Shown in pieces: positions 44,777 through 53,871 of a stretch of DNA of 64,000 bases. Positions within the stretch are counted from its first letter, which is position 1. Every line of letters begins with the position of its first letter. Origin of the DNA: Nocardia niigatensis NBRC 100131 (GTDB lineage Bacteria; Actinomycetota; Actinomycetes; Mycobacteriales; Mycobacteriaceae); NCBI RefSeq assembly GCF_000308655.1, contig NZ_BAGC01000003.1:211605-275604 (forward strand), written 5' to 3'. The notes beneath the pieces were generated by a model. It was given only the letters and a program-made list of their open reading frames with translations, had not been told where the DNA came from and did not search any database. The position numbers and the translations under genes are program-made.

Positions 44777-46320
44777 GCCTTCTCCTCACGTAGTTGCCGC
44801 TTGAGAACCTTCCCGGCGGCGTTGTAGGGCAGCTCGTCGCGGAATTCCACGTATTTCGGGACCTTGAAGTTGGCCAATTGCGCCTTGGCGTAGGCCTTCA
44901 CGTCCGCTTCGGTCAGCTCAGCACCGGCGCGGCGCACCACGAAGACCTTGCCGACCTCGCCCATGCGCTCGTCGGGCACGCCGATGACCGCGGTCTCGGC
45001 GACGCCCGGGAGCCGGGCCATGGTCTGTTCCACCTCGGCGGGATACACATTGAAGCCGCCGGAGATGTACATGTCCTTGAGCCGGTCGGTGACCTTCATG
45101 TAGCCGCGATCGTCGATGACGGCGACGTCACCGGTGTGCAGCCAGCCGTCGGCGTCGATGGTGGCGGCGGTGGCCTGCGGATCGTCGAGGTAGCCGCGCA
45201 TCACCTGGTAGCTGCGCAGCAGCAGTTCGCCATTGTCGGCGAGCTTCATCTCGAAGCCGTCGATGACGCGGCCGCAGGTGTTGGCGATGGTCTCGCTGGA
45301 ATCCTCGGGCCGGCACATGGTGCCGAACCCGCCGGACTCGGTCTGGCCGTACGCGGTCAGCACCACCTCGAGATCCAGCTCGTTGCGCATCCGCTCGATG
45401 AGCACGACCGGAACCGTGGCCGCGCCGGTGACCGCGACGCGCAGACTCGACAGATCGGCCTCGGCGCGGGCCGGGTGGTCGAGGATGGTCTGGTGGATGG
45501 TCGGCGGACCGGTCAGCACCGTGATGCGCTCGTCGTGGATGAGCCGCATGGTCTCCCGCACGTCGAACACGGCCTGCGGAATGATGGTCGCGCCGGTGAC
45601 CAGGCTGGTGAGAATGCCCGCCTTGTACCCGAAGCTGTGGAAGAACGGCGGCACGATCAGGTAGCGGTCGTCGCGGTTCAGCGTCGCGCAGTCGGCCCAG
45701 GCCCGGGCGCTGCCCAGCACCTGGTGGTGCGCGATGAGCACGCCCTTGCTGCGCCCGGTGGTGCCGGAGGTGAACAGGATGTCCGAAAGATCTTCCGGGG
45801 ACACCGATTCCGCGCGGGCGATGACCTCCTCGAGGCTCACCGCCGCGGCCACCTTGCCCAGTTCCGACCAGGCGATGGCGTCCTCGACGGGGGCTTCGCC
45901 CTCGGCCGGGATCACGATGGTCGTCTCGATGCCCAGTCCCGGTGCGGCGGTGCGCAGTTCGGCCAACCGGTCGCGGCCCAGGAATTCGCCCGTGATGAAC
46001 AGCGCCTTGGCATTCACCCGCGACAGCACGTCCGCGGCCTCGGCGGCCACGTACCGCGTATTGAGCGGAACGATCGCGGCGCCGACGTAGTGGCTGGCCA
46101 GAACCGCGGTCACCCAGTGGTGGGTGTTGGGCGCCCAGATGCCGACGCGGTCACCGCGCTGAATGCCGCGTGCCATGAGCGCACGCGCGGTCTCGCGCAC
46201 CGAATCCAGCAGTTGCGACCAGCTCAGTCGCACGGCACCGTCGCCGACGGCCGGCGCGTCACCATAGGCGTGCGCGGCCGCGTGCAGAGCGAGCGGTGTG
46301 GTCTGCGGAGGAGATGTCAC
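44773..46320 (-). CDS. fadD3: HIP-CoA ligase FadD3
   Basis: ATP-dependent acyl-CoA synthetase that activates HIP, the C/D-ring propionate from HsaD, starting the second half of the pathway. The 515-aa protein has the AMP-binding motif ILFTSGTTGRSKGV (about residue 175), VLTAYGQTESGG and the C-terminal LHTGDVAVIDDRGYMKVTDR with KDMYISGGFNVYP. GTG 46320 is the start. It is first in a five-gene minus-strand operon and divergent from fadE30, with a KstR2 box in the gap. Confidence 0.93.
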   Translation of the reverse strand: MTSPPQTTPLALHAAAHAYGDAPAVGDGAVRLSWSQLLDSVRETARALMARGIQRGDRVGIWAPNTHHWVTAVLASHYVGAAIVPLNTRYVAAEAADVLSRVNAKALFITGEFLGRDRLAELRTAAPGLGIETTIVIPAEGEAPVEDAIAWSELGKVAAAVSLEEVIARAESVSPEDLSDILFTSGTTGRSKGVLIAHHQVLGSARAWADCATLNRDDRYLIVPPFFHSFGYKAGILTSLVTGATIIPQAVFDVRETMRLIHDERITVLTGPPTIHQTILDHPARAEADLSSLRVAVTGAATVPVVLIERMRNELDLEVVLTAYGQTESGGFGTMCRPEDSSETIANTCGRVIDGFEMKLADNGELLLRSYQVMRGYLDDPQATAATIDADGWLHTGDVAVIDDRGYMKVTDRLKDMYISGGFNVYPAEVEQTMARLPGVAETAVIGVPDERMGEVGKVFVVRRAGAELTEADVKAYAKAQLANFKVPKYVEFRDELPYNAAGKVLKRQLREEKA

Positions 46321-46355
46321 AGGGCTTCCTCGCTGTCCGGGAATGGGTCTAACAA

Positions 46356-46369
46356 AGCAAGTGCTTGGT
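46356..46369. promoter_or_regulatory. KstR2-type operator between fadD3 and fadE30
   Basis: AGCAAGTGCTTGGT fits the reported KstR2 consensus AnCAAGnnCTTGnT at all fixed positions. It serves both divergent operons. Confidence 0.9.
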
Positions 46370-46385
46370 AGGTTACTCTACCGAC

Positions 46386-47639
46386 GTGAGCATGATCCAG
46401 ACCCCCGAACCGGCCAGCGGGATTGAGCCCCCCGAGGACGCCGAATTCCGTGCTGAGGTGCGCGAATGGCTGGCCGAGAACCTGAACGGCCAGTTCCGCG
46501 AGCTGCGCGGTCTGGGTGGTCCCGGGCGCGAGCACGAAGCTTTCGAGGAGCGACTCGAATGGGATCGCGCCCTCGCCGCCGCCGGCCTGACCTGCCTGGG
46601 CTGGCCCAAGGAGTGGGGCGGCCGGGACGCCACCCTGCGCCAGCAGGTCATCTTCCACGAGGAATACGCCAAAGCCGATGCCCCGAGCCGGGTTTCGCAC
46701 CTCGGTGAGGAACTGCTCGGCCCCACGGTCATCGCCTTCGGGACCGAGGAGCAGAAGAAGCGCTTCCTGCCGGGCATCCGCAATGTCACCGAACTGTGGT
46801 GCCAGGGCTATTCGGAGCCCGGCGCCGGGTCGGACCTCGCCGCCGTCACCACCTCCGCCCAGCTCGAGGGTGACGAGTGGGTGATCAACGGCCAGAAGAT
46901 CTGGACCTCGCTGGCGCACCTGTCCGACTGGTGCTTCGTGGTCGCTCGCACCGAGAAGGGCTCGACCCGCCACCACGGCCTCTCCTACCTGCTGGTTCCC
47001 ATGAAGCAGCCGGGCGTCGAGGTGCGGCCCATCATCCAGCTCACCGGGACCGCCGAATTCAACGAGGTCTTCTTCGACAACGCCCGCACCGCGGCCGATC
47101 TGGTCGTGGGACAGCCCGGCGAGGGCTGGAAGGTCGCCATGGGCACGCTCACCTTCGAGCGCGGCATCTCCACCGTCGGCCAGCAGATCCGCTACGCGCG
47201 GGAACTCGCCGACCTCGAGGCCGTGGCCCGGGCGAACGGGGCGATCGAGAACCCGGTCCTGGCAGACCGTTTCGACAAGGCGTGGGTCGGTCTGCGGGTG
47301 CTGCGCGCGCACGTGCTGCGCACCCTCGAATCGGGCCACGACGGCGCGTCCGGCGGAGCCGGAAAATCGGGCACCGTCGTCGATGCCCGCACCGCCGCCG
47401 GGCAGGCGTCGGTGACCAAGCTGCTGTGGGCCAATTGGCATCGCGGCCTGGGCGAACTGGCCATGGACGTGCTCGGCGCGCCCGGCCTCATCGCCGACGG
47501 CCCGGGCGACGATCTCAATGCCTGGCAGCGCATGTTCCTCTTCACTCGTGCGGACACCATCTACGGCGGTTCGAACGAGGTTCAGCGCAACATCATCTCC
47601 GAGCGGGTGCTCGGACTTCCCCGAGAGGCTCGACCATGA
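46386..47639 (+). CDS. fadE30: Acyl-CoA dehydrogenase FadE30
   Basis: Dehydrogenase proposed to act on HIP-derived CoA thioester, the first oxidation after FadD3. The 417-aa protein has the complete set: GYSEPGAGSDLAAVTTSAQL, INGQKIWTSLAHLSDWCFVV, FNEVFFDNARTAADLVVG, LTFERGISTVG with the Glu at the ChsE2-type position, and GGSNEVQRNIISERVLGLPR. GTG 46386 is chosen; ATG 46392 two codons on is possible. There is no clear Shine-Dalgarno, and the KstR2 box ends 16 nt upstream. Overlaps ipdF in an ATGA junction. Confidence 0.9.
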   Translation: MSMIQTPEPASGIEPPEDAEFRAEVREWLAENLNGQFRELRGLGGPGREHEAFEERLEWDRALAAAGLTCLGWPKEWGGRDATLRQQVIFHEEYAKADAPSRVSHLGEELLGPTVIAFGTEEQKKRFLPGIRNVTELWCQGYSEPGAGSDLAAVTTSAQLEGDEWVINGQKIWTSLAHLSDWCFVVARTEKGSTRHHGLSYLLVPMKQPGVEVRPIIQLTGTAEFNEVFFDNARTAADLVVGQPGEGWKVAMGTLTFERGISTVGQQIRYARELADLEAVARANGAIENPVLADRFDKAWVGLRVLRAHVLRTLESGHDGASGGAGKSGTVVDARTAAGQASVTKLLWANWHRGLGELAMDVLGAPGLIADGPGDDLNAWQRMFLFTRADTIYGGSNEVQRNIISERVLGLPREARP

Positions 47640-48460
47640 GTGAGCGAAGCGAACGTCAGATGAATTCCGTCGACCTGTCCACCGCTCCCGACATCACCCC
47701 CGGCCACAACCTGCTCGCGGGCAAGATCGCCGTGGTGACCGCCGCCGCGGGCACCGGCATCGGTTCGGCCACCGCGCGCCGCCTGCTCTCCGAGGGCGCG
47801 GACGTGGTGATCTCCGACTGGCACGAGCGTCGCCTGAAGGAGACCGAGCAGGCCCTGCAGGCCGAATTCCCCGACCGCCGAATCGCTTCCGTGCCCTGCG
47901 ACGTCAGCTCGACCGAGCAGGTCGATGCCCTGATCGCCGACGCGGTCGCGGCGCTGGGCCGGATCGACATCATGGTCAACAACGCCGGGCTCGGCGGCGA
48001 GGTGCCGGTCGTCGACATGACCGACGAGCAGTGGGACAAGGTCCTCGACATCACCCTCAATGGCACCTTCCGGGCGACCCGCGCGGTGCTCAAGTACTTC
48101 CGCGAGGCCGGCCACGGCGGCGTCGTGGTGAACAACGCCTCGGTGCTCGGCTGGCGGGCCCAGCACGGCCAGGCCCACTACGCCGCCGCCAAGGCCGGCG
48201 TGATGGCGCTGACCCGTTGCAGCGCGGTCGAGGCCGCCGAGTACGGCGTGCGCATCAACGCGGTGGCCCCGTCCATCGCCCGCCACGCGTTCCTGGACAA
48301 GGTCACCTCGGGCGAGCTGCTCGACCGCCTGGCCGCGGGCGAGGCCTTCGGTCGCGCCGCCGAGCCGTGGGAGGTGGCCGCCACCATCGCCATGCTCGCC
48401 AGCGACTACACCACCTACCTGACGGGTGAAGTGGTTTCCATTTCCAGTCAGCGCGCGTAA
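47636..48460 (+). CDS. ipdF: SDR IpdF (5-hydroxy-HIC-CoA dehydrogenase)
   Basis: Short-chain dehydrogenase assigned in mycobacteria (Rv3559c) to oxidation of the 5-hydroxyl of the indane CoA ester. The NAD motif is TAAAGTGIGSATARRLLS (about residue 36), NNAGLGG follows, and the catalytic set lies in NNASVLGWRAQHGQAHYAAAK cut across Ser-Tyr-Lys. ATG 47636 overlaps the fadE30 stop; ATG 47660 would remove the leading SERSERQ stretch and give a more standard N-terminus. The final 13 residues (TYLTGEVVSISSQRA) match the family end. A terminator follows. Confidence 0.88.
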   Translation: MSERSERQMNSVDLSTAPDITPGHNLLAGKIAVVTAAAGTGIGSATARRLLSEGADVVISDWHERRLKETEQALQAEFPDRRIASVPCDVSSTEQVDALIADAVAALGRIDIMVNNAGLGGEVPVVDMTDEQWDKVLDITLNGTFRATRAVLKYFREAGHGGVVVNNASVLGWRAQHGQAHYAAAKAGVMALTRCSAVEAAEYGVRINAVAPSIARHAFLDKVTSGELLDRLAAGEAFGRAAEPWEVAATIAMLASDYTTYLTGEVVSISSQRA

Positions 48461-48540
48461 TTCGAATTACGCGCCGGCGCGGCCGAATTAGTGCGTTCGG
48501 CCGACGCGAAATGCTGCGCCGTGCGGTCGCAGCTTTTCTC

Positions 48541-48580
48541 ACTGCCGCGTCCCCTACGGGGGCGCGGCAGTGCTCGTTTT
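48541..48580 (+). terminator. Rho-independent terminator after ipdF
   Basis: ACTGCCGCG (48541-48549) pairs with CGCGGCAGT (48563-48571), and the inner CCCC/GGGG extend the stem. TTTT follows at 48577-48580. A weaker hairpin, CGGCCGAA/TTCGGCCG, precedes it at 48480-48503. Confidence 0.85.
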
Positions 48581-48667
48581 ATCGGCGACCCAAAATGGCT
48601 GGCGCGTCGGGGGTGCGGTTGTGCAATCCTGGTTTAGGCCGGTACCGCTAGTCGAAGGGCACGACCC

Positions 48668-49423
48668 ATGGGTCCGGATCGCCGACAACAAGCAGCCCCA
48701 GGACAGGCCAACGAGGAATTGGAACTCGAGCTGGTGCGCGAGGTCGTGCTAGCGCGCCGAAGACTCGACAATGTCGTTCTGGCCGCACTGACATTGGGTG
48801 CGGAATTACTGGAGCACGACTCCGAGTGCGCCACCGCCATGCGCGCGGCGCAGATCCTGGAACAACACGCCGTGGACGAATCCGACGTGGCACGCGATCC
48901 GCGTGGCGCGTTGCGGCGGGACATGGTTCGCGATCGCGATCGCGCCCGCCGGATCGGCCTGTCCCGCGCGGCCGTGTTCTCGGACAGCGAGGCGGACCAG
49001 CGCCGCCGCAAACGGACCGCCCTGCTGTGCGAGGTCCGGGCCGATCTCCTGGAGGTGGTGCGCAACTGCCGCCGGCTGCGCTACGACCATGTGGCCTTCT
49101 CCGACGGCATCGCCCAGGGATTGTGTGCCGCCACAGACAAATTGGTGGTGGGGGCCGATATGGAGACCTATCGGGCCTGGCAGCGGGGGATGGTGCTCAA
49201 GCTCATCGAGGAGCCCGCGCACGACGGCGTGCCGCCGCGGGTCATGGCCACCGTGGACGCCGGTCCGGGCCGGGAGCCGCTGACCGTCGAATGGGACAGC
49301 CCCGAGCGGCGATTGGCGCTGGTGGCGCGGATGGCGCGGGCGGGGGTGTCACCCGTGGTGATCTGCGATCGCCTGCTGGCCGACCTATCGGTCTCGTCGC
49401 CGCTGCGCTATTCGATGCGCTGA
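48668..49423 (+). CDS. Uncharacterised helical protein upstream of kstR2
   Basis: A 251-aa, mainly alpha-helical, Arg/Leu/Ala-rich protein. It has ELELELVREVVLARRRLDNV near the N-terminus, a central charged helix (SEADQRRRKRTALLCEVRAD) and RRLALVARMARAGVSPVVIC near the C-terminus. No known domain was recognised; the C-terminal part could be a small DNA-binding or response-type helix bundle. It lies between ipdF and kstR2, where M. tuberculosis has PPE64. Codon use fits the genome, which supports a real gene. ATG 48668 has AAGG upstream. Confidence 0.6.
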   Translation: MGPDRRQQAAPGQANEELELELVREVVLARRRLDNVVLAALTLGAELLEHDSECATAMRAAQILEQHAVDESDVARDPRGALRRDMVRDRDRARRIGLSRAAVFSDSEADQRRRKRTALLCEVRADLLEVVRNCRRLRYDHVAFSDGIAQGLCAATDKLVVGADMETYRAWQRGMVLKLIEEPAHDGVPPRVMATVDAGPGREPLTVEWDSPERRLALVARMARAGVSPVVICDRLLADLSVSSPLRYSMR

Positions 49424-49456
49424 TATTCCTCTCGAATCCCCATGGGACGCGGCCCG

Positions 49457-49497
49457 CCTCGGTCTGGACCGACGAAGCGGAGGAAGGAAGACCGAGG
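49457..49497 (+). terminator. Possible hairpin before kstR2
   Basis: CCTCGGTCT (49457-49465) and AGACCGAGG (49489-49497) form a 9-bp stem with a 23-nt loop, downstream of the uncharacterised gene. There is no T tract, so function is uncertain. Confidence 0.4.
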
Positions 49498-49552
49498 TAA
49501 CAGGGCCGCGGCCCGCGACGCCGGAGGCAGCGCAAGGGAACACCGAAGTGGA

Positions 49553-49568
49553 CCAAGCAAATGCTTGG
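49553..49568. promoter_or_regulatory. KstR2-type operator at kstR2
   Basis: CCAAGCAAATGCTTGG is a perfect palindrome with 7-bp arms. It contains the KstR2 half-site core, with one difference from AnCAAGnnCTTGnT. It ends 15 nt before the GTG of kstR2, so it probably mediates autorepression. Confidence 0.85.
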
Positions 49569-49583
49569 TTGTATATTGACGGG

Positions 49584-50192
49584 GTGACCCAACCTGACCC
49601 CTCCAAATCAGCACGTCGCACCGAACTGCTCGGCCTCGCCGCGAACCTGTTCGCGGAGCGGGGCCTGCGCGCCACCACGGTTCGTGACATTGCCGACGCG
49701 GCGGGGATTCTATCCGGGAGCCTGTACCACCACTTCGATTCCAAAGAAGCCATGGTGGACGAAATCCTGCGCGGGTTCCTCGACGACCTCTTCGGCCGCT
49801 ACCGCGAAATCGTCGCGGCCGGCGTCTCCGCCCGCGACACGCTGGAAGCGCTGGTCACCGCTTCCTACGAATCCTTCGACCGGTTCCACGCGGCCGTCGC
49901 CATCTACCAGGCCGAGGCCAAAAGACTCAGCGGCACACCGCGATTCGACTACATCGACGAATACAACCGGGAGTTCCGCGAGCTCTGGCACCAGGTGCTG
50001 GCCAACGGCGTCGCCGACGGCAGCTTCCGGCCCGAGATGGACATCGAACTGGCCTACCGGTTCCTGCGCGACACCGTCTGGGTGTCGGTGCGCTGGTACC
50101 AGCCCGGCGGCCGGATCACCGTCGACAACCTCGCCAAGCAGTACCTGACCATCGTGCTCGACGGGCTCACCAACCCCGAGCAGCGCAACTGA
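49584..50192 (+). CDS. kstR2: TetR-family repressor KstR2
   Basis: Repressor of the HIP-degradation regulon; in mycobacteria HIP-CoA is its inducer. The 202-aa protein (about 200 aa in M. tuberculosis) has the HTH RRTELLGLAANLFAERGLRA and TTVRDIADAAGILSGSLYHH at residues about 12-55. A ligand domain follows, containing AIYQAEAKRLSGTPRFDYID and the C-terminal YLTIVLDGLTNPE. GTG 49584 is preferred, because an upstream in-frame ATG at 49548 would place the operator inside the gene. fadA6 follows after 56 nt. Confidence 0.92.
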   Translation: MTQPDPSKSARRTELLGLAANLFAERGLRATTVRDIADAAGILSGSLYHHFDSKEAMVDEILRGFLDDLFGRYREIVAAGVSARDTLEALVTASYESFDRFHAAVAIYQAEAKRLSGTPRFDYIDEYNREFRELWHQVLANGVADGSFRPEMDIELAYRFLRDTVWVSVRWYQPGGRITVDNLAKQYLTIVLDGLTNPEQRN

Positions 50193-50248
50193 CCCCTGGG
50201 CGCAGCCCGAAGGCGACAACTTCAACCCAGCAGCAGTAGGAGTTCCAC

Positions 50249-51433
50249 ATGTCAGCACCGTCCCGCCGCCAGTATTCGCCGATGCGTGAGGCGTATGTGA
50301 TCGACGCCGTGCGCACCCCGGTCGGCAAGCGGGGCGGCTCGCTGGCCGCCGTGCACCCCGCCGATCTGGGCGCCGCCGCCATCAAGGGGCTCATCGAGCG
50401 CACCAACCTGGCTCCGGCCGCGGTGGACGACGTCGTGTTCGGCTGCTGCGACACCATCGGCCCGCAGGCCGGAAACATCGCGCGCACTGCCTGGCTGGCC
50501 TCGGGCTACCCCGAGTCCGTGCCCGGCGTCACCGTGGACCGGCAGTGCGGCTCCTCGCAGCAGGCCATCCACTTCGGCGCGCAGGCCATCATGTCCGGCA
50601 CCGCCGAGGTGATCGTGGCCGGCGGCGTGCAGAACATGAGCGCCATCCCGATCTCCGCGGCCATGCTGGCCGGCCAGGCCTACGGCTTCGACTCGCCGTT
50701 CGTCGGCGCGCAGGGCTGGGACCACCGCTACGGCACCGGTGAAGTGTCGCAGTTCAATTCGGCCACCATGATCGCCGAGAAGTGGGACATCTCCCGTCGT
50801 GACATGGAGGAGTGGGCGCTGCGCAGCAACGAGCGCGCCCGCAAGGCCATCGTGGACGGCAAGTTCGATCGCGAGATCGTGCCGGTCGGCGACTTCTGGA
50901 TCGACGAGTGCCCGCGCGAGACCACCCTGGAGAAGATGGCCGGGCTGCAGCCGCTCGCCGAGGGCAGCCGCATCACCGCCGCCCTGGCCAGCCAGATCTC
51001 CGACGGTTCCAGCGCCACCCTGCTGGCCTCGGACTGGGCGGTCCAGGAGTACGGCCTCACCCCGCGGGCGCGCATCCACCACGTGAGCGCGCGCGGCGCG
51101 GACCCGATCTACATGCTGACCGCGCCGATTCCGGCCACCAAGTGGGCGCTGGAGAAGACCGGCCTGACCATCGACGACATGGACGTCATCGAGATCAACG
51201 AGGCCTTCGCCTCGGTGGTGCTGGCCTGGATCAAGGAGACCGGCGCCAACCCCGACAAGGTCAATGTCAACGGTGGCGCCATCGCGCTGGGCCACCCGCT
51301 GGGCGCGACCGGCGCCAAGCTGTTCGCCTCGCTGCTCAACGAGCTGGAGCGGGTGAACGGCCGCTACGGTCTGCTCACCATCTGTGAGGGCGGCGGCACG
51401 GCCAACGTCACCATCATCGAGCGCCTGGGCTAG
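50249..51433 (+). CDS. fadA6: Thiolase FadA6
   Basis: Acetyl-CoA acetyltransferase-type thiolase that cleaves a beta-keto acyl-CoA formed late in ring C/D degradation. The 394-aa protein has the nucleophilic Cys in [16 protein letters not shown] (about residue 101), [16 protein letters not shown], the His in [15 protein letters not shown] and the second Cys in [21 protein letters not shown] precedes ATG 50249; ATG 50282 would give a shorter N-terminus. Same strand as kstR2 and probably co-transcribed. Confidence 0.92.
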   Translation: MSAPSRRQYSPMREAYVIDAVRTPVGKRGGSLAAVHPADLGAAAIKGLIERTNLAPAAVDDVVFGCCDTIGPQAGNIARTAWLASGYPESVPGVTVDRQCGSSQQAIHFGAQAIMSGTAEVIVAGGVQNMSAIPISAAMLAGQAYGFDSPFVGAQGWDHRYGTGEVSQFNSATMIAEKWDISRRDMEEWALRSNERARKAIVDGKFDREIVPVGDFWIDECPRETTLEKMAGLQPLAEGSRITAALASQISDGSSATLLASDWAVQEYGLTPRARIHHVSARGADPIYMLTAPIPATKWALEKTGLTIDDMDVIEINEAFASVVLAWIKETGANPDKVNVNGGAIALGHPLGATGAKLFASLLNELERVNGRYGLLTICEGGGTANVTIIERLG

Positions 51434-51450
51434 TCCCGGATTCGCTTTCC

Positions 51451-51485
51451 GGAAGCCGCGCACCGAAATTCGGTGCGCGGCTTCC
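51451..51485 (+). terminator. Strong hairpin after fadA6
   Basis: The arms GGAAGCCGCGCACCGAA (51451-51467) and its complement (51469-51485) are separated by one base, effectively a 15-bp stem with a small loop. It lies 18 nt after the fadA6 stop. Confidence 0.88.
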
Positions 51486-51567
51486 GCATTCCGCACCCGT
51501 GATGTCCGCCGATGACGGACGATGGATCGGTCGACTGCGGGGTGACGCCCGGGGCGGGATCTGGGTG

Positions 51568-53397
51568 ATGAAGGAGAACCTACCGAGGAGGGGGTTCCTC
51601 CTGGGGGCCCTCGGAATCGCGGGTATGGGTTATATGGCTTCGGCGGCAGCCGATCCCGTGCCGCTGCCGCCACCTCCCGTGCCGGTTCCGCCGCTGCCCG
51701 CGCCGACGTTCACGCCGCTCAACTACCATTCGCCCGTGCTGGAGCCGTTCGTCGACGAGCTGCCCATTCCCGAAATACGCGTGGCCGCTGGTGAATTGGC
51801 CGCCATATCCGGACTGCACCGCTATCACCGCGATCTGCCGGAGACCCGCAGCTGGGGTTTCGGGCGACCGGTGCTGGGTCCGACCCTGGAGGGGCACCGG
51901 GATCGGGTGTCGCACCTCAGTTTCCGCAATGAGCTCGGCGCCCATGTGCTGGCGGCGGACGTCGATCTCACCATGCACGGGGTCACCGAGCTGGATCGCA
52001 CCGATCCTCGCTTCACCGTGCACCTGCACGGCGGCGCGAATACGCCGGACTCCGACGGGCATCCGCTCATCGGGTGGCGCAATGGCGGCGGGCCCAGCTT
52101 CGAGTACGGCAACCGGCAGGAGGCCGCGACCCTCTGGTACCACGACCACGCCATGGGGATCACCAGGTTGAACATTCAGGCCGGCCTGGCCGGAATCTAT
52201 TACCTGCGAGACGAATTCGACACCGGCCGCGACGACAACCCGCTCGGCCTGCCCAGCGGTGAGTTCGAGATCCCGCTCATCGTGCAGGACCGCACCTTCA
52301 ATGCCGACGGCAGCCTGCAACCCATGGTGGCCACCTATATTCCGCAGGGCTACAACCAATCCGGGCAGCTGGGCGACGTGTGCTGCGTGAACGCGATGGT
52401 CTGGCCGTGGCTGCGCGTGCGCCGGACCGTCTACCGTTTCCGGCTGCTCAACGGATCCAACTCGCGGCCCTATATTTTCGAGTTCTCCACCGGCATGCTG
52501 TTCTTCGCCATCGGCGGCGATCTGGGACTGCTGAACGCGCCGGTGCCGACGTCGTCGATCCGGGTCAGCCCCGGCGAAAGAGTGGACCTGCTGGTCGATT
52601 TCAGCGGCATCCAGGACGGCGAGACCGTCGACCTGATCAATACCGCCGAGAACGATCTCGGCAATGCCGTGTTCATGGCGCCCGAACTGCGGCCCGTCAT
52701 GCGGTTCATCGGCGCCGGTGCCGGACCGTCCGCCGGCATCCCGGTCCAGCTGCGCGGCGGCGCCGGTCAGCCCGATGCGCTGGAACCTGCGTACCGGCCG
52801 GGCCCGGTGCGCACCATGACCCTGCTCGGGCTCAATGACGACTCCCGGGCCGCGGCCGTCTTCCCCACCATGATGTCGCTGAACAATCTGCCCTTCCTGA
52901 GCTCGGACATCGACCTGGCCCGGGCCGGCGCCGTCGAGCAGTGGGACATCGTCAACACGACGCCGTTCGACCACCCCATCCATCTGCACCTGGCCCGGCT
53001 GCGGGTGATCGGCCGCCAGCCGATCCTCACCTCGGCCTACTTCTTCGCCAACTATCCGCCCAGGTTCGGTGTCCGGTGGGCGCCGTCGGCCGACGGGTAC
53101 GCCATCGGGCCCGAGCAGGGCCCGCCGCCCTGGGAAGCGGGCTGGAAGGACACCGTAGAGTGCCCCACCGACACCGTCACCCGGATCATGGTGAAGTGGC
53201 CGTCGGTGGACGAGCTCGGCTTCGATCCCGATACCGTGATCCCGGTGCCGCCGGACGCGGAGGCCATGTCCCCCAACGGATCCGGCATGGCGGGCGGGAT
53301 GGCGGATACCCCGGAGATCCGCGGCTATGTCTGGCACTGCCACAACCTCGACCACGCCGATCACGACATGATGCAGCAGATCCGCGTCCAGCCGTAA
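51568..53397 (+). CDS. Tat-exported multicopper oxidase
   Basis: A 609-aa CotA/phenoxazinone-synthase-like multicopper oxidase. The N-terminus MKENLPRRGFLLGALGIAGM carries a twin-Arg signal and is followed by a Pro-rich linker. Copper ligands are visible in FTVHLHGGAN, LWYHDHAMGI, HPIHLHLARL and VWHCHNLDHADHDMM (His-Cys-His and axial Met region). Such enzymes oxidise phenols, metals or drugs at the cell surface. ATG 51568 gives the Tat signal; in-frame codons further upstream would add an unlikely extension. It sits between fadA6 and the ipd block with no evident link to steroid breakdown. Confidence 0.9.
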   Translation: MKENLPRRGFLLGALGIAGMGYMASAAADPVPLPPPPVPVPPLPAPTFTPLNYHSPVLEPFVDELPIPEIRVAAGELAAISGLHRYHRDLPETRSWGFGRPVLGPTLEGHRDRVSHLSFRNELGAHVLAADVDLTMHGVTELDRTDPRFTVHLHGGANTPDSDGHPLIGWRNGGGPSFEYGNRQEAATLWYHDHAMGITRLNIQAGLAGIYYLRDEFDTGRDDNPLGLPSGEFEIPLIVQDRTFNADGSLQPMVATYIPQGYNQSGQLGDVCCVNAMVWPWLRVRRTVYRFRLLNGSNSRPYIFEFSTGMLFFAIGGDLGLLNAPVPTSSIRVSPGERVDLLVDFSGIQDGETVDLINTAENDLGNAVFMAPELRPVMRFIGAGAGPSAGIPVQLRGGAGQPDALEPAYRPGPVRTMTLLGLNDDSRAAAVFPTMMSLNNLPFLSSDIDLARAGAVEQWDIVNTTPFDHPIHLHLARLRVIGRQPILTSAYFFANYPPRFGVRWAPSADGYAIGPEQGPPPWEAGWKDTVECPTDTVTRIMVKWPSVDELGFDPDTVIPVPPDAEAMSPNGSGMAGGMADTPEIRGYVWHCHNLDHADHDMMQQIRVQP

Positions 53398-53463
53398 TGG
53401 CCGGAGGGTGCGAAGTCGTCGATGTCCCAAAGCATCTCGTCTCGGATCCCTAGAGTTGGGGTC

Positions 53464-53871
53464 ATGCAGGAATCGGTGGATGCCCGGTTCGAAGCGGTCG
53501 CGCGCAAGGCCGGGCACGTACAGGACGCGGTCGATCGGGTGCGCGGCCGTGCCATTGTGGACGGAGTCAGTGTCGAGGTGGGACCGGACGGGCGGATCAT
53601 CGATCTGGTCCTACCCGATCCCGTTCTGGCGCAGTCTGTTTCACGTGCGCACGAGCGGGCGCGTGGCCGTGCGCTCGCACAGGCTGCCGTCCTGCGGCGT
53701 GAGCTCACCGCTGATCCGGTGGTCGCGGCCGCCCTGCGCCGGTTTCTGCTGGCCGCACCCGGGCCATCGAATACGGTTGCACCGCAGGAATTCTCCGGCC
53801 CGCAGCCGGCGGACGCCCCGAACCCGTATGCCCTACCGCCGGCCGTCCGGCAGCGCTACGGCTTGGCCTGA
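53464..53871 (+). CDS. YbaB/EbfC-like DNA-binding family protein
   Basis: A 135-aa protein. Residues about 1-90 resemble the YbaB/EbfC nucleoid-associated fold (VEVGPDGRIIDLVLPDPVLA with the flanking helices). The C-terminal 45 residues are Pro/Ala-rich and probably disordered (YALPPAVRQRYGLA). Actinobacterial YbaB-like paralogues of this kind are often found near secretion or surface genes. ATG 53464 was chosen because the fold begins there; ATG 53422 is possible. Confidence 0.6.
   Translation: MQESVDARFEAVARKAGHVQDAVDRVRGRAIVDGVSVEVGPDGRIIDLVLPDPVLAQSVSRAHERARGRALAQAAVLRRELTADPVVAAALRRFLLAAPGPSNTVAPQEFSGPQPADAPNPYALPPAVRQRYGLA

Noticed and set aside
47636..47660. Leading SERSERQ codons of ipdF as another copy of the chsH1/ipdB repeat
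   Set aside because: It shares only the short GCGAAGCGA-like motif and lacks the G-rich remainder, so it was not counted as a copy.
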